Shown here one piece after another: positions 46,378 through 57,500 of a stretch of 64,000 nucleotides of DNA (the stretch's first letter is position 1; each line of letters opens with the position of its first letter). The stretch spans positions 516,001 to 580,000 of the forward strand of contig NZ_CP074436.1 in the NCBI RefSeq assembly GCF_016858305.2, read 5' to 3'. This DNA is from Polaribacter sp. Q13. Lineage in GTDB: Bacteria > Bacteroidota > Bacteroidia > Flavobacteriales > Flavobacteriaceae. The translations under genes and the position numbers were made by a program. Under the pieces are notes generated by a model. It was given only the letters and a program-made list of their open reading frames with translations, was not told where the DNA came from and did no database searches.

Positions 46378-47385
46378 TTAAATTTTAATGGAAGATTCTC
46401 GTACATTAAGCCTCCCATTTAAAACAATAGTTTGAGGAACAAATAGCCCTTTATTTTCTATTTGTTCTAGTAAAAGTTTAGCGGCAGTTTGCCCGATGTC
46501 ATTTGTAGGTTGACTGACAGATGTTAAAGGTGGTGCAATATGTTCTGCCAAACGAGATTCTGTAAAACCTACAAATGCTATATCTTTAGGAATGTTATAT
46601 CCGTGATCTTTAAAAACTTTCATGGCACCAATAGCACTGGGATCACTTGCTGCAAAAATAGCTGTTGGCACTTCCTTTTTTTCTATTAATTCTAACGCAA
46701 CTCTAGCTCCTTCTTCCATAGAAAATCCGCAAGAAATTTTTCTACCTAACGGAACTTTATGTTTTCTATGAGCAGCATCAAATCCTTGAGCTCTGTTTTT
46801 TGATAAAGTTAAATTTTTAGGACCAGCTAGATGCACGATATCTTTATGGCCTTGAACCAACAGGTGTTCGGTTGCAAAAAATGCCCATTTATAATCGTCA
46901 AAAACAACTTTAGACGCCGGTAAATCATCAACCACACGATTAAAGAAAACAATTGGCATATTTGAAGCGATTAGTTCCTTATATTTTTCTATGTTTTCAT
47001 TTTCGCAGGTTAGAGAAACAATTAAGCCGTCTACCATATTGTCTAACATGGTTTCGACGTTTTTCATTTCGGTTTCTGATGATTCATTCGATTGCATAAT
47101 TAACACCTGATATCCTTGTGCTAATAAAACTTCTTGAGCACCAATGATTACCTGCGGGAAGAAACTATTCACAAATTCAGGTACTATAATTCCGATATTT
47201 AAAGAACGTTGTTGTATTAATTTTCTAGCGATAGGATTTGGACGATAGCCCATTTCTTTAGCCGTTTTTAAAATCAACTCTTTTGTTTCGGTTCTAATGT
47301 CATACTTATCATTAAATGCTCTGGAAACAGTAGAAACTGATACATTTAGTTTCTTTGCGACATCTTTTATAGTGATATGTTTCAT
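46378..47385 (-). CDS. LacI/GalR-family transcriptional regulator
   Basis: The N-terminal helix-turn-helix is ITIKDVAKKLNVSVSTVSRA with the hinge NPIARKLIQQRS. Residues about 60-335 are a periplasmic-binding-protein-like sensor (IGIIVPEFVNSFFPQVIIG, IFAASDPSAIGAMKVF, AFVGFTESRLAEHI). The length is typical. It is divergent from the sodium:solute symporter gene, and the 157-base gap contains three copies of a LacI-type half-site. It probably represses the symporter-to-GH16 cluster and is released by an imported mono- or disaccharide, which also fits the cytoplasmic effector site. This is a different mode of control from the two membrane regulators further left. Confidence 0.9.
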   Translation of the reverse strand: MKHITIKDVAKKLNVSVSTVSRAFNDKYDIRTETKELILKTAKEMGYRPNPIARKLIQQRSLNIGIIVPEFVNSFFPQVIIGAQEVLLAQGYQVLIMQSNESSETEMKNVETMLDNMVDGLIVSLTCENENIEKYKELIASNMPIVFFNRVVDDLPASKVVFDDYKWAFFATEHLLVQGHKDIVHLAGPKNLTLSKNRAQGFDAAHRKHKVPLGRKISCGFSMEEGARVALELIEKKEVPTAIFAASDPSAIGAMKVFKDHGYNIPKDIAFVGFTESRLAEHIAPPLTSVSQPTNDIGQTAAKLLLEQIENKGLFVPQTIVLNGRLNVRESSIKI

Positions 47386-47421
47386 GTGTCAATAGTACTA
47401 AAATTCTGAAACTCTCGCAAA

Positions 47422-47472
47422 TACCGGAAACGTTTCCGTGAATAAATAACGTTTTCGGTATCGTTTCCGGTA
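47422..47472. promoter_or_regulatory. LacI-type operators in the divergent lacI/symporter promoter
   Basis: CGGAAACGTTTCCG (47425-47438) is a perfect 14-bp palindrome with the central CG expected for LacI-family sites. The half-site CGTTT[T/C]CGGTA recurs as direct repeats at 47450-47460 and 47462-47472 and, inverted, at 47422-47432. The block lies 37-87 bases before the lacI start and about 70-120 before the symporter start. Confidence 0.75.
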
Positions 47473-47542
47473 ATGATTTTTATAAAATCAGTGTAAAAAA
47501 CTTAAATTTAGACTTAATTGCAGTGTAAATAAATAAAATACA

Positions 47543-49189
47543 ATGGGTACAATTGATATTGCCGTAATTATAGTGTTCACATTATTGGTTTTTATATGTG
47601 GAATGAGCTTTTCTAAAGCAGGGAAGAATATGAAATCTTATTTTGCTGCAGGTGGAGCATTGCCTTGGTGGATGAGTGGATTGTCGTTATTTATGAGTTT
47701 CTTTTCCGCAGGAACATTTGTTGTTTGGGGTTCTGTAGCTTATAGTAGTGGTTGGGTTGCCGTAACCATACAATGGACTATGTGTATAGCAGGTTTAATT
47801 ATCGGGTTTTTTATTGCGCCAAAATGGCAAAAAACTAAAGCGATTACAGCTGCGGAGTTTATTACTGATCGACTTGGTAAATCAACCCAAAAAACTTATA
47901 CTTATTTATTTTTATTCATTTCTATTTTTACAACGGGAGCCTTTTTATATCCGGTTGCTAAAATTGTAGAAGTTTCTACCGGATTTCCTATTGCGACGAG
48001 CATTATTATTTTAGGTGTATTGATTCTAATTTATACAGCAGTTGGAGGTTTGTGGGCCGTTATTGTAACAGATGTATTGCAATTTATTGTATTAACTGCA
48101 GCTGTTTTAATAGTTGTGCCACTTTCTTTTGATAAAATAGGAGGAATTAATGAGTTTGTATTACAAGCTCCAGAACGTTTTTTTGAATTCACAAATACGG
48201 AATATTCTTGGGGATTTATGGTTGCTTTCGGATTGTATAATTTATTCTTTATAGCCGGAAATTGGGCATATATCCAAAGATACACAAGTGTTGCTACTCC
48301 TAAAGATGCTAAAAAAGTAGGTTGGTTATTTGGTGGTTTGTATTTAATTAGTCCACTTATTTGGATGGTTCCACCGATGATTTATAAAGTATTAAACCCA
48401 GATTTAGGTGCACTTGCAGATGAAGGAGCTTATTTACTAATGTGTAAAGAAGTACTACCGGTTGGTATGCTAGGTTTAATGTTGGGAGGAATGATTTTTG
48501 CAACGTCAAGTTCGGTAAACACCACTTTAAATATTTCTGCAGGTGTACTTGCCAATGATATTTATAAACCATTACGTCCAAATTCTACCGATAAACAATT
48601 AGTTCGTGTTGGAAAAACAGCAACCATCGCTTTAGGTATTTTAACCATATTAATTGCTTTGGTAGTTCCTTATTTAGGAGGTATTGTAGAGGTAGTTATG
48701 AGTTTGGCAGCCTTAACAGGTGGCGCTATGTTTTTGCCTCCATTATGGGCATTGTTTTCAAAAAATCAGACAGGAAAAAGTGTCTTAGCGGTTACTTTTA
48801 TTTCATTAGCTATCAATGCCTTTTTTAAATTTTTAGCGCCAAGTCTTTTAGATATAAAATTAGACAGAGCTATGGAAATGGGAGTTGGTATGGGAATACC
48901 AATTGTATTGCTAGCAGTTATAGAAATTTATCTAAACTCAAGAAAAGCAGAAAACGTACAGTATACCAAGTATTTGGGGACTTTAAAATTGAAACAAGAA
49001 GCACCTGAAGAAGACTCTTCTGAAAGCAATAAAAAAGGAACAAAAGTTATTGGAATTGGTGTAGCTGCTACCGGGTTTCTAATTTTAATATTGTCCTTTA
49101 TTGCGGAGACCGGAGCACTTTTAGTAGGCGGTATGGGAATAGCTGTTTTACTATTGGGATTGTTTATTATAAAAAAATCTCAAGAGTAA
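47543..49189 (+). CDS. Sodium:solute symporter (SSS family)
   Basis: About 13-14 hydrophobic helices run across the protein, starting TIDIAVIIVFTLLVFICGMS, with the family-type segment FAAGGALPWWMSGLSLFMSF in the first loop and helix 2, and AVGGLWAVIVTDVLQF in the middle. The length (548) is normal for SGLT-like transporters. It would bring a released monosaccharide or short oligosaccharide across the inner membrane using the sodium gradient. It is the first gene of the LacI-linked cluster and the only transporter in the window. A galactose-type or keto-sugar substrate is inferred from neighbours. Confidence 0.9.
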   Translation: MGTIDIAVIIVFTLLVFICGMSFSKAGKNMKSYFAAGGALPWWMSGLSLFMSFFSAGTFVVWGSVAYSSGWVAVTIQWTMCIAGLIIGFFIAPKWQKTKAITAAEFITDRLGKSTQKTYTYLFLFISIFTTGAFLYPVAKIVEVSTGFPIATSIIILGVLILIYTAVGGLWAVIVTDVLQFIVLTAAVLIVVPLSFDKIGGINEFVLQAPERFFEFTNTEYSWGFMVAFGLYNLFFIAGNWAYIQRYTSVATPKDAKKVGWLFGGLYLISPLIWMVPPMIYKVLNPDLGALADEGAYLLMCKEVLPVGMLGLMLGGMIFATSSSVNTTLNISAGVLANDIYKPLRPNSTDKQLVRVGKTATIALGILTILIALVVPYLGGIVEVVMSLAALTGGAMFLPPLWALFSKNQTGKSVLAVTFISLAINAFFKFLAPSLLDIKLDRAMEMGVGMGIPIVLLAVIEIYLNSRKAENVQYTKYLGTLKLKQEAPEEDSSESNKKGTKVIGIGVAATGFLILILSFIAETGALLVGGMGIAVLLLGLFIIKKSQE

Positions 49190-49222
49190 ACTCAAATTAT
49201 AAATAAAAAATAAGATTAGCAC

Positions 49223-51502
49223 ATGTTAGTTAAAGGATTTAATTCAGAAGTAAGAAATAACAAAACCGTAGAGATTAATTCTGATTTTGTTATAATTGGA
49301 GGAGGAACCGCCGGTGTTTGTGCTGCAATTACAGCTGCTAGGAAAGGAACAAAAACAATTCTTATTCAAGATCGTCCTGTTTTGGGAGGAAACGCTTCTT
49401 CGGAAGTACGTTTATGGATTTTGGGAGCTACATCTCACATGGGAAACAACAATCGTTGGGCTCGAGAAGGTGGTGTAATGGATGAGATTCTTGTTGAAAA
49501 TTTATACAGAAACAAAGAAGGAAACGCTGTTATTTTTGATACTATTTTATTAGAAAAAGTATTGAATGAGAAAAATATATCATTGCTTTTAAATACAAGT
49601 GTGTATGATGTAACTAAAGTTAATGATACTAAAATTGAATCTGTAAAGGCTTTCAACCCGCAAAACTCAACTGAATATGTAGTAAAAGCTCCTTTGTTTT
49701 GTGATGCTTCTGGAGATGGAATTGTTGCATTTAAAGCAGGTGCAGCTTTTAGAATGGGAGCAGAAACAAAAGAAGAATTTGGAGAATTATTCGCTCCAGA
49801 CACCTCTTATGGTGAATTATTAGGGCATTCGATGTATTTCTACAGTAAAAACACAGATAAACCTGTAAAATATATAGCACCAGAATTTGCATTAAAAGAT
49901 ATTACCGCAATTCCAAGATATAAAGCCATTGGTAAAGATGATAAAGGATGTCGTTTTTGGTGGTTTGAATATGGAGGAGAAGGAGATACTATTCACGATA
50001 CAGAAGAAATTAAATATGAACTTTGGAAAGTGATTTATGGAGTTTGGGATTATATCAAAAATTCTGGTACGTTTGAAGATGTAGATAATATGACTTTAGA
50101 ATGGGTTGGAACCGTTCCTGGTAAACGAGAAAGCAGACGCTTTGAAGGTTTATATATGATGAAACAACAAGATGTAATTGAGCAACGCAAATTTGATGAT
50201 GCGATTGCATTTGGTGGTTGGGCAATAGATTTGCATCCTGCAGAAGGTGTTTATAGTGAGCTTTCTGGGTGTACCCAGTGGCATTCTAAAGGTGTTTACG
50301 ATATTCCGTATCGTTCTTTTGTGAGTAAGGATATTGATAATTTATTTTTAGCAGGTAGAATTATTAGTGCAACGCACGTGGCTTTTGGTTCCACAAGAGT
50401 TATGGCAACTACTGGTTTTTGTGCGCAAGCGGTGGGAATGGCAGCTTCTATTTGTAAAGAAAAGAATTTAAAACCTGCAGAAATTTTAGAAAATGGAGTG
50501 ATTAAAACACTTCAAAACGAATTGAATAAAATAGGACAAAGTATCCCGAATGTTCCAATTCAGAAAACAACAAACGTTATTAATGAGGCAACTATTAAAG
50601 CGTCTTCAAGTTTATCTCTTTCAGAAATTCCTTTCAATGGAGATTGGTTTCCTTTAGGTATTTCAGCAGCACAATTATTGCCTTTAAATGCTAATGAAAA
50701 ATATAGTTTTAAAGTTTTGGTTAAGGCTGATGAAAGCACAACGATTACTATTGAATTAAGAACATCAGAAAAAAGAGATAATTATTGTCCGGAAGTAATT
50801 TTGGAAACGCAGACTTTTAATTTAGAAAAAGGAGAACAATATATTGATGTTCAGTTTTCTAAAACAATTTCTGAGAATCAATATGGTTTTGTTACTTTTT
50901 TATCAAATGAAAAAGTAAGTTTAAAAACAAGTAACAACAGATATACAGGTGTTTTATCGGTATTTAACGGCGTAAACAAAGCAGTTTCTAATAACGGAAA
51001 ACAAACACCTCCAGAAAATATTGGTGTAGATACGTTTGAATTTTGGACGCCTCATCGTAGACCAGAAGGAAAAAATATTGCAATGCAAATTTCACCTTCA
51101 ATTGACGTTTTTAATGCAGAAAATATAGGGAATGGATTTGTTCGACCAAACAACGTAGTAAATGCTTGGGTTGCAGAGTTGAATGATAAAAAACCAACCT
51201 TAAAAATTGAATGGGAATCAGAAAAAGAGCTTTCAGAAATTAGATTGTTTTTAGATCCAGATTACGATCATCCGTTAGAATCTACCTTAATGGGACATCC
51301 AGAAGATGTTGCTCCTTTTTGTCTTCGTAATTATGTGATTAAAGATTTAAATGGAAACATTTTAGCTGAAAAAGCAGGGAATTATCAAACCATAAATACT
51401 TGGAAATTTGATTCAAAAGTAAAAACAAAAGGAATTATTATTGAAGTTGAGCATCCGTCAGAGAATGTTCCTGCATCAATATTTGAAGTAATATGTAGTT
51501 AA
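49223..51502 (+). CDS. FAD-dependent oxidoreductase with C-terminal beta-rich domain
   Basis: The Rossmann motif is DFVIIGGGTAGVCAAITAAR, followed by RPVLGGNASSEVRLW and, further on, FCDASGDGIVAFKAGAAF and NLFLAGRIISATHVAFGSTR, all typical of the FAD_oxidored group seen in bacteroidete glycan loci. From about residue 440 onward, 320 residues read as beta-rich domains of carbohydrate-binding type. No signal peptide is seen, so it is probably cytoplasmic. The reaction is unknown; sugar hydroxyl oxidation or alpha-elimination support could both be imagined. It lies between the symporter (33 bases) and a GH2 (2 bases), so it is almost certainly co-expressed with import and hydrolysis. Confidence 0.82.
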   Translation: MLVKGFNSEVRNNKTVEINSDFVIIGGGTAGVCAAITAARKGTKTILIQDRPVLGGNASSEVRLWILGATSHMGNNNRWAREGGVMDEILVENLYRNKEGNAVIFDTILLEKVLNEKNISLLLNTSVYDVTKVNDTKIESVKAFNPQNSTEYVVKAPLFCDASGDGIVAFKAGAAFRMGAETKEEFGELFAPDTSYGELLGHSMYFYSKNTDKPVKYIAPEFALKDITAIPRYKAIGKDDKGCRFWWFEYGGEGDTIHDTEEIKYELWKVIYGVWDYIKNSGTFEDVDNMTLEWVGTVPGKRESRRFEGLYMMKQQDVIEQRKFDDAIAFGGWAIDLHPAEGVYSELSGCTQWHSKGVYDIPYRSFVSKDIDNLFLAGRIISATHVAFGSTRVMATTGFCAQAVGMAASICKEKNLKPAEILENGVIKTLQNELNKIGQSIPNVPIQKTTNVINEATIKASSSLSLSEIPFNGDWFPLGISAAQLLPLNANEKYSFKVLVKADESTTITIELRTSEKRDNYCPEVILETQTFNLEKGEQYIDVQFSKTISENQYGFVTFLSNEKVSLKTSNNRYTGVLSVFNGVNKAVSNNGKQTPPENIGVDTFEFWTPHRRPEGKNIAMQISPSIDVFNAENIGNGFVRPNNVVNAWVAELNDKKPTLKIEWESEKELSEIRLFLDPDYDHPLESTLMGHPEDVAPFCLRNYVIKDLNGNILAEKAGNYQTINTWKFDSKVKTKGIIIEVEHPSENVPASIFEVICS

Positions 51503-51504
51503 TT

Positions 51505-54500
51505 ATGAAATATCTTTTTTCGTTAATTTTTGCACTTTTATTAGTGAGTTGTAAAACTCAAACTGTTTCTGAGAATAATTCAGAGATAGATAGCTTTTCA
51601 TTAAATGGAGAGTGGAAGTTCAATACTTTTTTGGGTGATGGTTCTAATTATTTAAATGTTCAGCCGAAAAAAACAGATATTGTAATTGATAATAGTCAGA
51701 CGGCATTAGTAGAAACTCAGGGAAAATGGAAAATAAAAACATATAAAGGTACCGATAGAGAAACCAAGCCTTGGGGAGCAAATTATTTAAGTTATGATTT
51801 CAAAAAAGACAATGATCCAGCTTTTGTGAAGTTTACTACTAAAGTTCCTCAATCTGGCTATTATGAACATTTTATCTATTACCCAGTGGGAACTCAAATG
51901 TCCGCTTTGGTAGAAGTAACCCACGCGGATGGTTCATATACGAAAGATTTTATTCTAAAAACAAGACCGAGTGTATGGGTTAGTTTAGGAATATTTAAAA
52001 TTGATATTCAAAAAGAACATGCTATAAAATTTCATTCCAATCGTCAAGGAAAATATGATGTAGATGCTATTATGCTTCGACCTGTAGATGCCAATGAGTA
52101 TCTTAAATCAGAGAAAGAAAAAAAAGCCTTAGTTAAAATAGATTATGACGATTCAAATTGGGATAATTTAAAAGTTCCTGGTCACTTCGGAATGATTAAT
52201 AAGTATAGTAATTACTCAGGAAAAGCTTGGTATCGTACCGAGGTTAAATTACCTAAAACTTGGAAAAAAGCGAGCGATGAAAGAATTAGAATTCAGTTTG
52301 AAGGTGTGTATCACGTCGCTAGAGTATTTTTTAATGGAGAGTATGTAGGGCGCCACCAAGGAGGTTTTACACCTTTTGAATTTGATATTACCGATAAAGT
52401 AAATTTTTCAGATAAAAATATTTTGGTTGTTGAAGCTGATAATAATTATTTGGTTGGTGCAACTTGGAATTGGGGTGGAATTATTAGAGATGTGCATTTA
52501 GTGAAAAATAAAGATGTACGTGTAAAATACCAATATATACACGCAGAACCTAATTTAAAAACGGGTACTGCGAGTTATGAAATTAAGGTGCGAGTAGAAA
52601 ATAATTCAGCAGAAAAAAGAGTTTTAAAAGTAGCTGCAGTAGTTAAAAAAGGGAAACCTTTAAATAACACGGTTGCTAATATTACTGTTGAACCAAATAG
52701 TATTAAAGAATTTGAATTGAAAGGACAATTAAGTGCTAATGATGTGAAATTATGGCATTTTGATTCACCTGAATTATATAACTTAAAAACTTCAATAGCA
52801 GAAAACGGAAAAGTTTTAGATACAAAAATAGATCGCTTTGGAATACGGAAATTTGAAGCAACTGCAACTCAAATGTTATTAAACGGAGAACCAGTTCGTT
52901 TGGTAGGTTTCAATAGAGTAAGTGATCATAGATATTGGGGATCATCAGAACCACAAGAACTCATTAATTTAGATGTCGATTTAATGAAAACGGCAGGAGC
53001 TAATTTTACCCGGATTATGCACGGTACCCAAAACAAAAAGTTATTGGATAGATGTGATGAAAAGGGAATTTTAATCTTTGAAGAGGTGAATGTAAGAAGC
53101 TTAAAAATGCCTGAAATTTATGAAGATAATTTTGCCAAGCCAAAGCAATGGATGAAAGAAATGATTGAAAGAGATGCAAATCACGCTAGTGTTGTTGGTT
53201 GGAGTGTTGGTAATGAACTTTCAGATCATTTTGACTATGTGAAAATGATGTATAATTACACGAAGAAATTGGATCCAAATCGTTTAGCGTTGCACGTTAG
53301 TAATAGAGGATATCGCAAAGGAGAAACACCTGCTAACAATCCGCTAGAATATGGAGATATGATTTTTCAAAATATCTATCAGAAAACTCCAGGAAATGTT
53401 ATGGATACTTTACACAAACGTTGGCCTAATAAAGCAATGTTCTTTTCAGAATTTGGTGTAGAACGTTTTACAACTGCAGCTTTAGATAATGATATTACAA
53501 AACTTGGGGCTTGGTATGATAATATGAGAAAACAACGTCCCTATACTACCGGAGCATCCATATGGACTTATAATGATTATAAAAGTGGTTATTCAAGTAC
53601 CTTGGCTGATGAAAATAGAGCTTGGGGAATGGTAAACGCTTGGAGAACAAAAAGAAGAGCTTTTTATACACACCAAAAAGAGAATAGCCCAATTACTGAG
53701 TTGGATATTGAAAACCTGGATTTGAATAAACAAAGCGCAACCATTTCTTTTAACGTTAGAGAAGCGGATGATTTTCCAAGTTTTACAATGAGAGATTATA
53801 CGTTACAGTATGTTTTCAAAAATAAAGAAGGAGAAGATTTATTTATCGAAAAAATGAATTTACCCGTTTTAAAACCTAGTTTTGGGAAATGGAGTGGAAA
53901 TATTTCTTGGGATAAATTAAGTGAATCACCGTTTGAACTTACGGTTTCATTACTTTCTACAAATGGATATTCAAGAGGGGAAATGAAAATTTATTTTGAA
54001 GTGCCTTCTCAAGCAATTATAGATGAAGTAAAAACTTCAAATAATAAAATTAGAGTGCATTTTACAAAGAAAAGAGATGCTTTTGAATATTATCTAAAAT
54101 ACGCTATTAATGGCGTAGAAAAAGAGAGTTACAAAACAATTGCAAATTATATCGATTTAGATAGTTTACCTATTCAAAAAGACATTAAAATACAGTTAAT
54201 TGCTCGAAATGGAAAAGGAGATAGCAAAGCATCAGATGTTGTGAAAGTGAAGACTGAAGGAAAAATTTTAGCGCCTATAGTTTGGGATAGCTTTATTGCT
54301 GATAACAAATTAATTGTTGGTTATTCTGGAACATTTGAAGACCTATTTTATACCATTAGATATGGTGTTTCAAAGGATAATTTGAGTAAAAATAATACTA
54401 CAAACGCTAGGGGAATTATGACGATTGATCTTGAGAATGATAAAACAATTTATTTTCAAATTCAAAGGGAAATAAAAGGAGAGAAAAGTAATTGGTCGAA

Positions 54501-54522
54501 TATTATAAAGGTTGAAAAATAA
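51505..54522 (+). CDS. GH2 glycosidase with inserted golvesin/xanthan-lyase-like domain, lipoprotein (tandem copy 1)
   Basis: Lipobox LLVSC. The GH2 jelly roll begins FSLNGEWKFNTFLGDG. It is interrupted at about residues 52-195 by a domain like the golvesin/Xly carbohydrate-binding-type fold (IVIDNSQ... YYEHFIYYPVG, ending DVDAIMLRPV). The jelly roll then resumes at VPGHFGMINKYSNYSGKAWY. The catalytic residues are Glu571 (GWSVGNELSDH) and Glu649 (MFFSEFGVERF). Fibronectin-III-like repeats end the chain. Both catalytic residues are intact. The gene is 2 bases after the FAD oxidoreductase and abuts its own paralogue without a gap. Substrate probably beta-galactoside; glucuronide is possible. 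Confidence 0.85.
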   Translation: MKYLFSLIFALLLVSCKTQTVSENNSEIDSFSLNGEWKFNTFLGDGSNYLNVQPKKTDIVIDNSQTALVETQGKWKIKTYKGTDRETKPWGANYLSYDFKKDNDPAFVKFTTKVPQSGYYEHFIYYPVGTQMSALVEVTHADGSYTKDFILKTRPSVWVSLGIFKIDIQKEHAIKFHSNRQGKYDVDAIMLRPVDANEYLKSEKEKKALVKIDYDDSNWDNLKVPGHFGMINKYSNYSGKAWYRTEVKLPKTWKKASDERIRIQFEGVYHVARVFFNGEYVGRHQGGFTPFEFDITDKVNFSDKNILVVEADNNYLVGATWNWGGIIRDVHLVKNKDVRVKYQYIHAEPNLKTGTASYEIKVRVENNSAEKRVLKVAAVVKKGKPLNNTVANITVEPNSIKEFELKGQLSANDVKLWHFDSPELYNLKTSIAENGKVLDTKIDRFGIRKFEATATQMLLNGEPVRLVGFNRVSDHRYWGSSEPQELINLDVDLMKTAGANFTRIMHGTQNKKLLDRCDEKGILIFEEVNVRSLKMPEIYEDNFAKPKQWMKEMIERDANHASVVGWSVGNELSDHFDYVKMMYNYTKKLDPNRLALHVSNRGYRKGETPANNPLEYGDMIFQNIYQKTPGNVMDTLHKRWPNKAMFFSEFGVERFTTAALDNDITKLGAWYDNMRKQRPYTTGASIWTYNDYKSGYSSTLADENRAWGMVNAWRTKRRAFYTHQKENSPITELDIENLDLNKQSATISFNVREADDFPSFTMRDYTLQYVFKNKEGEDLFIEKMNLPVLKPSFGKWSGNISWDKLSESPFELTVSLLSTNGYSRGEMKIYFEVPSQAIIDEVKTSNNKIRVHFTKKRDAFEYYLKYAINGVEKESYKTIANYIDLDSLPIQKDIKIQLIARNGKGDSKASDVVKVKTEGKILAPIVWDSFIADNKLIVGYSGTFEDLFYTIRYGVSKDNLSKNNTTNARGIMTIDLENDKTIYFQIQREIKGEKSNWSNIIKVEK

Positions 54523-57500
54523 ATGAAAAGTACTCTTAAATATGTAGTTTTATTAATGTGTTTATGGCAAATATCTTGTTCACAAACACCACAACATTCT
54601 GAAAATAATTCAGAAGAAAACAACTTATTATTAAGTGGTGACTGGAAATTCAATACCATTTATGGTATGGGGTCTAATCCTTTAAATATTTACGAACAAC
54701 CAACGGATATTATCATTGATAATGATGATAAAGAAAGGGTTGAGATAAAAGGGAAATGGTCTGTAAAAAGAGAAGGAGACAGAGGTTCTGTTTTTTATGG
54801 AAAGGATTATATAGCGCACAGATTCAAAAATAATGAAGCAGCAGATAATTATGTGCGTTATAGACCATCTCTGGAAAAAACGGGTTATTATGAGGCTATA
54901 GTGAAGTTTCCTTTTGGAATGCATATAACTGCTCAAGTAAATGTTAATCATTCAGAAGGAAAGACTTTAAACTACTTTAATCAACGAAGTAATTGTGGCC
55001 AATGGATGAGTTTAGGGATATTTAAAATGAATGCTTCAGAAGATAATTATATTGAAGTTACTGCAATAACAGCAAAAGAAGTTGCCGCAGATGTTGTTAT
55101 GTTTAGACCAATTGCTGAAGAGAATTATTTGAAAGCAAAACAGCAACCAAGTCAAGTTTATTTACCAGATTATAACGATTCTCAATGGAATAATTTAAAA
55201 GTTCCTGGTCATTGGGGCATGCTAAATTCATATTCAAATTACAATGGTTTAGCGTGGTATAGAAAAGAGTTTAAACTTCCTGAAGGTTGGAATGAAAATT
55301 CAAGTAAAAAATACAGATTAAAATTCGATGGCGTTTATCATTTAGCAAAAGTATATTTAAACGGAGAATTTATTGGTGAACATCAAGGTGGTTTTACACC
55401 TTTTGAGTTTGAAGTTGCTGAACATCTAAACTATGGTGACTCTAACATTTTAGCGGTAGAAGTTAATAACAATTTTATGGTGGGTGCCACATGGAATTGG
55501 GGTGGGATTATTAGAGATGTTCATTTAGTAAAAAATAACGAAGTTAGAATTAACAACCAATACATACACGCAACTCCAGATTTAAAGAAAGGAACAGCCA
55601 CGTTAAAATTAAAGGTGAAGGTTGAAAATAATTCAGATGAAATTAAGAGCGTTGAAATTAATTCTGAAATATATAAAAACGGAAAATTAATTGCTTTAAA
55701 TAAATTAGTTAAAGTACCAGCACATAAAACATCAGAAGTTATTTTAAAAGGAGTTTTAGAAGCTAAAGATGTTGAGTTATGGCATTTCGACCATCCTGAA
55801 TTGTATCGTTTAGAAACGACCATTTCAGAAAATAATAGTGTAATCGATACTAAAACCAATGATTTTGGAATTAGAAAAGTTGAAATTACAGATTCTAAAC
55901 TGTTACTAAACGGAGAACCTGTTCGTTTAGGTGGATTTAACCGTGTAAGTGAACACCGATTTTGGGGGTCATCGGAACCTTTAGAGTTATTAGAAAAAGA
56001 TGTTGATTTAATGAAAGAAGCGGGAGCTAATTTTATGAGAATTATGCACGGAACTCAAAATGAAAAATTAATTGAGTTGTGCGATAAAAAAGGAATTCTA
56101 ATTTTTGAAGAAGTAAATGTACGTGATTTAACCAATCCAGAATTTACACCTCCTCATTACCCGTTAGCCAAACATTGGATAAAAGGAATGGTAGAACGCG
56201 ATTGGAATCATCCAAGTATTATTGGTTGGAGCGTTGGTAACGAACTTTCTGATCATTATGATTATGCAAAGCTAACAATGGATTTTGTTCGTGAAATAGA
56301 TCCAAATAGGTTGGTTACTTGTGTGAGTAATTCAGGTTGGAGAAAAACAGCAAATAGAGAAAATGACCCTAATACTGAGGTTGATATTATTATGCATAAT
56401 ATGTATCGATTTCAAGGAAAACCTCAAGATATTATAGACAAACTAAGAAGTGAATGGCCAAAGAAACCAATTTTTATTTCAGAATACGGATTTGATCCTT
56501 ATCCAACTACATCATTAGATGGAGATCAACAAATATTTACTGATTGGAATGAAAACTGGCGAGGTAAAAATGAATTTGTAATCGGTGGTTCATTATGGAC
56601 ATTTAACGATTATAGAAGTAGTTATGCAGGAACATCTCAAGAGGAAAATAGAGTTTGGGGATTGATAAACGTTTGGAGACAAAAAAGAAGAATGTTTGAT
56701 CGAGTAGCAAAAGAGTTTAGTCCAATAAAAGATATTCAGGTTAAAGGTTTAGATTTTTCTAAAAAGAAAGCTGAAGTAATCATTCCAATTAGAGGACTTG
56801 ATGATTATCCAAGTTATAGTTTAAACGGTTATAAATTAGAATGGGAATTTAGAAATGCGGATGGGACAATAATTCAAGAAAATTCTCAAAAATTACCAAG
56901 TATACATCCTGCTGATAAAATTTGGAAAGGAGAAATTACTTGGGAGCAACTTCCAAAGGAATTATTGGATTTACGAATTCGTTTGGTAAACCCAATAGGA
57001 TATGTTCGATATGAAAAAGTTTTGTCGTTTTCTGCGCCAACATCACCAGTAATTACAAATGCAATTCTAGGAGACACATCCGTAAGAATTTTGTTTAAAA
57101 AAGTAGCAGGAGCTAAAGAATATGTTGTCCGTTATAAAAATGATTCTGGTGAAACTGTAGATTCATTTAAAACAATTTCTAATGCAATTGAAATAGAAGG
57201 TTTAACGAATAATAAGGAATACAATTTTAGCGTAATTGCTATAAATGATAAAGGTGAAAGTAAATTGCCTAATTCAATTAAAGTAAAACCGAACGGAAAA
57301 CTATTAGCACCAAAAATTTGGAAATCATTTATAAGAGATAACAAAGTTGTTATTGGTTATACAAGCGAATTTGGAGATGAATTCTACAATGTGAAATATG
57401 GAACTTCAAAAGAGAATTTGAATAAAGAGTTTAGAACAAATGTAAGAGGAATGATGACGATTGAAATTGAAAATGAAGAAGTGATTTATTTTCAGGTTCA

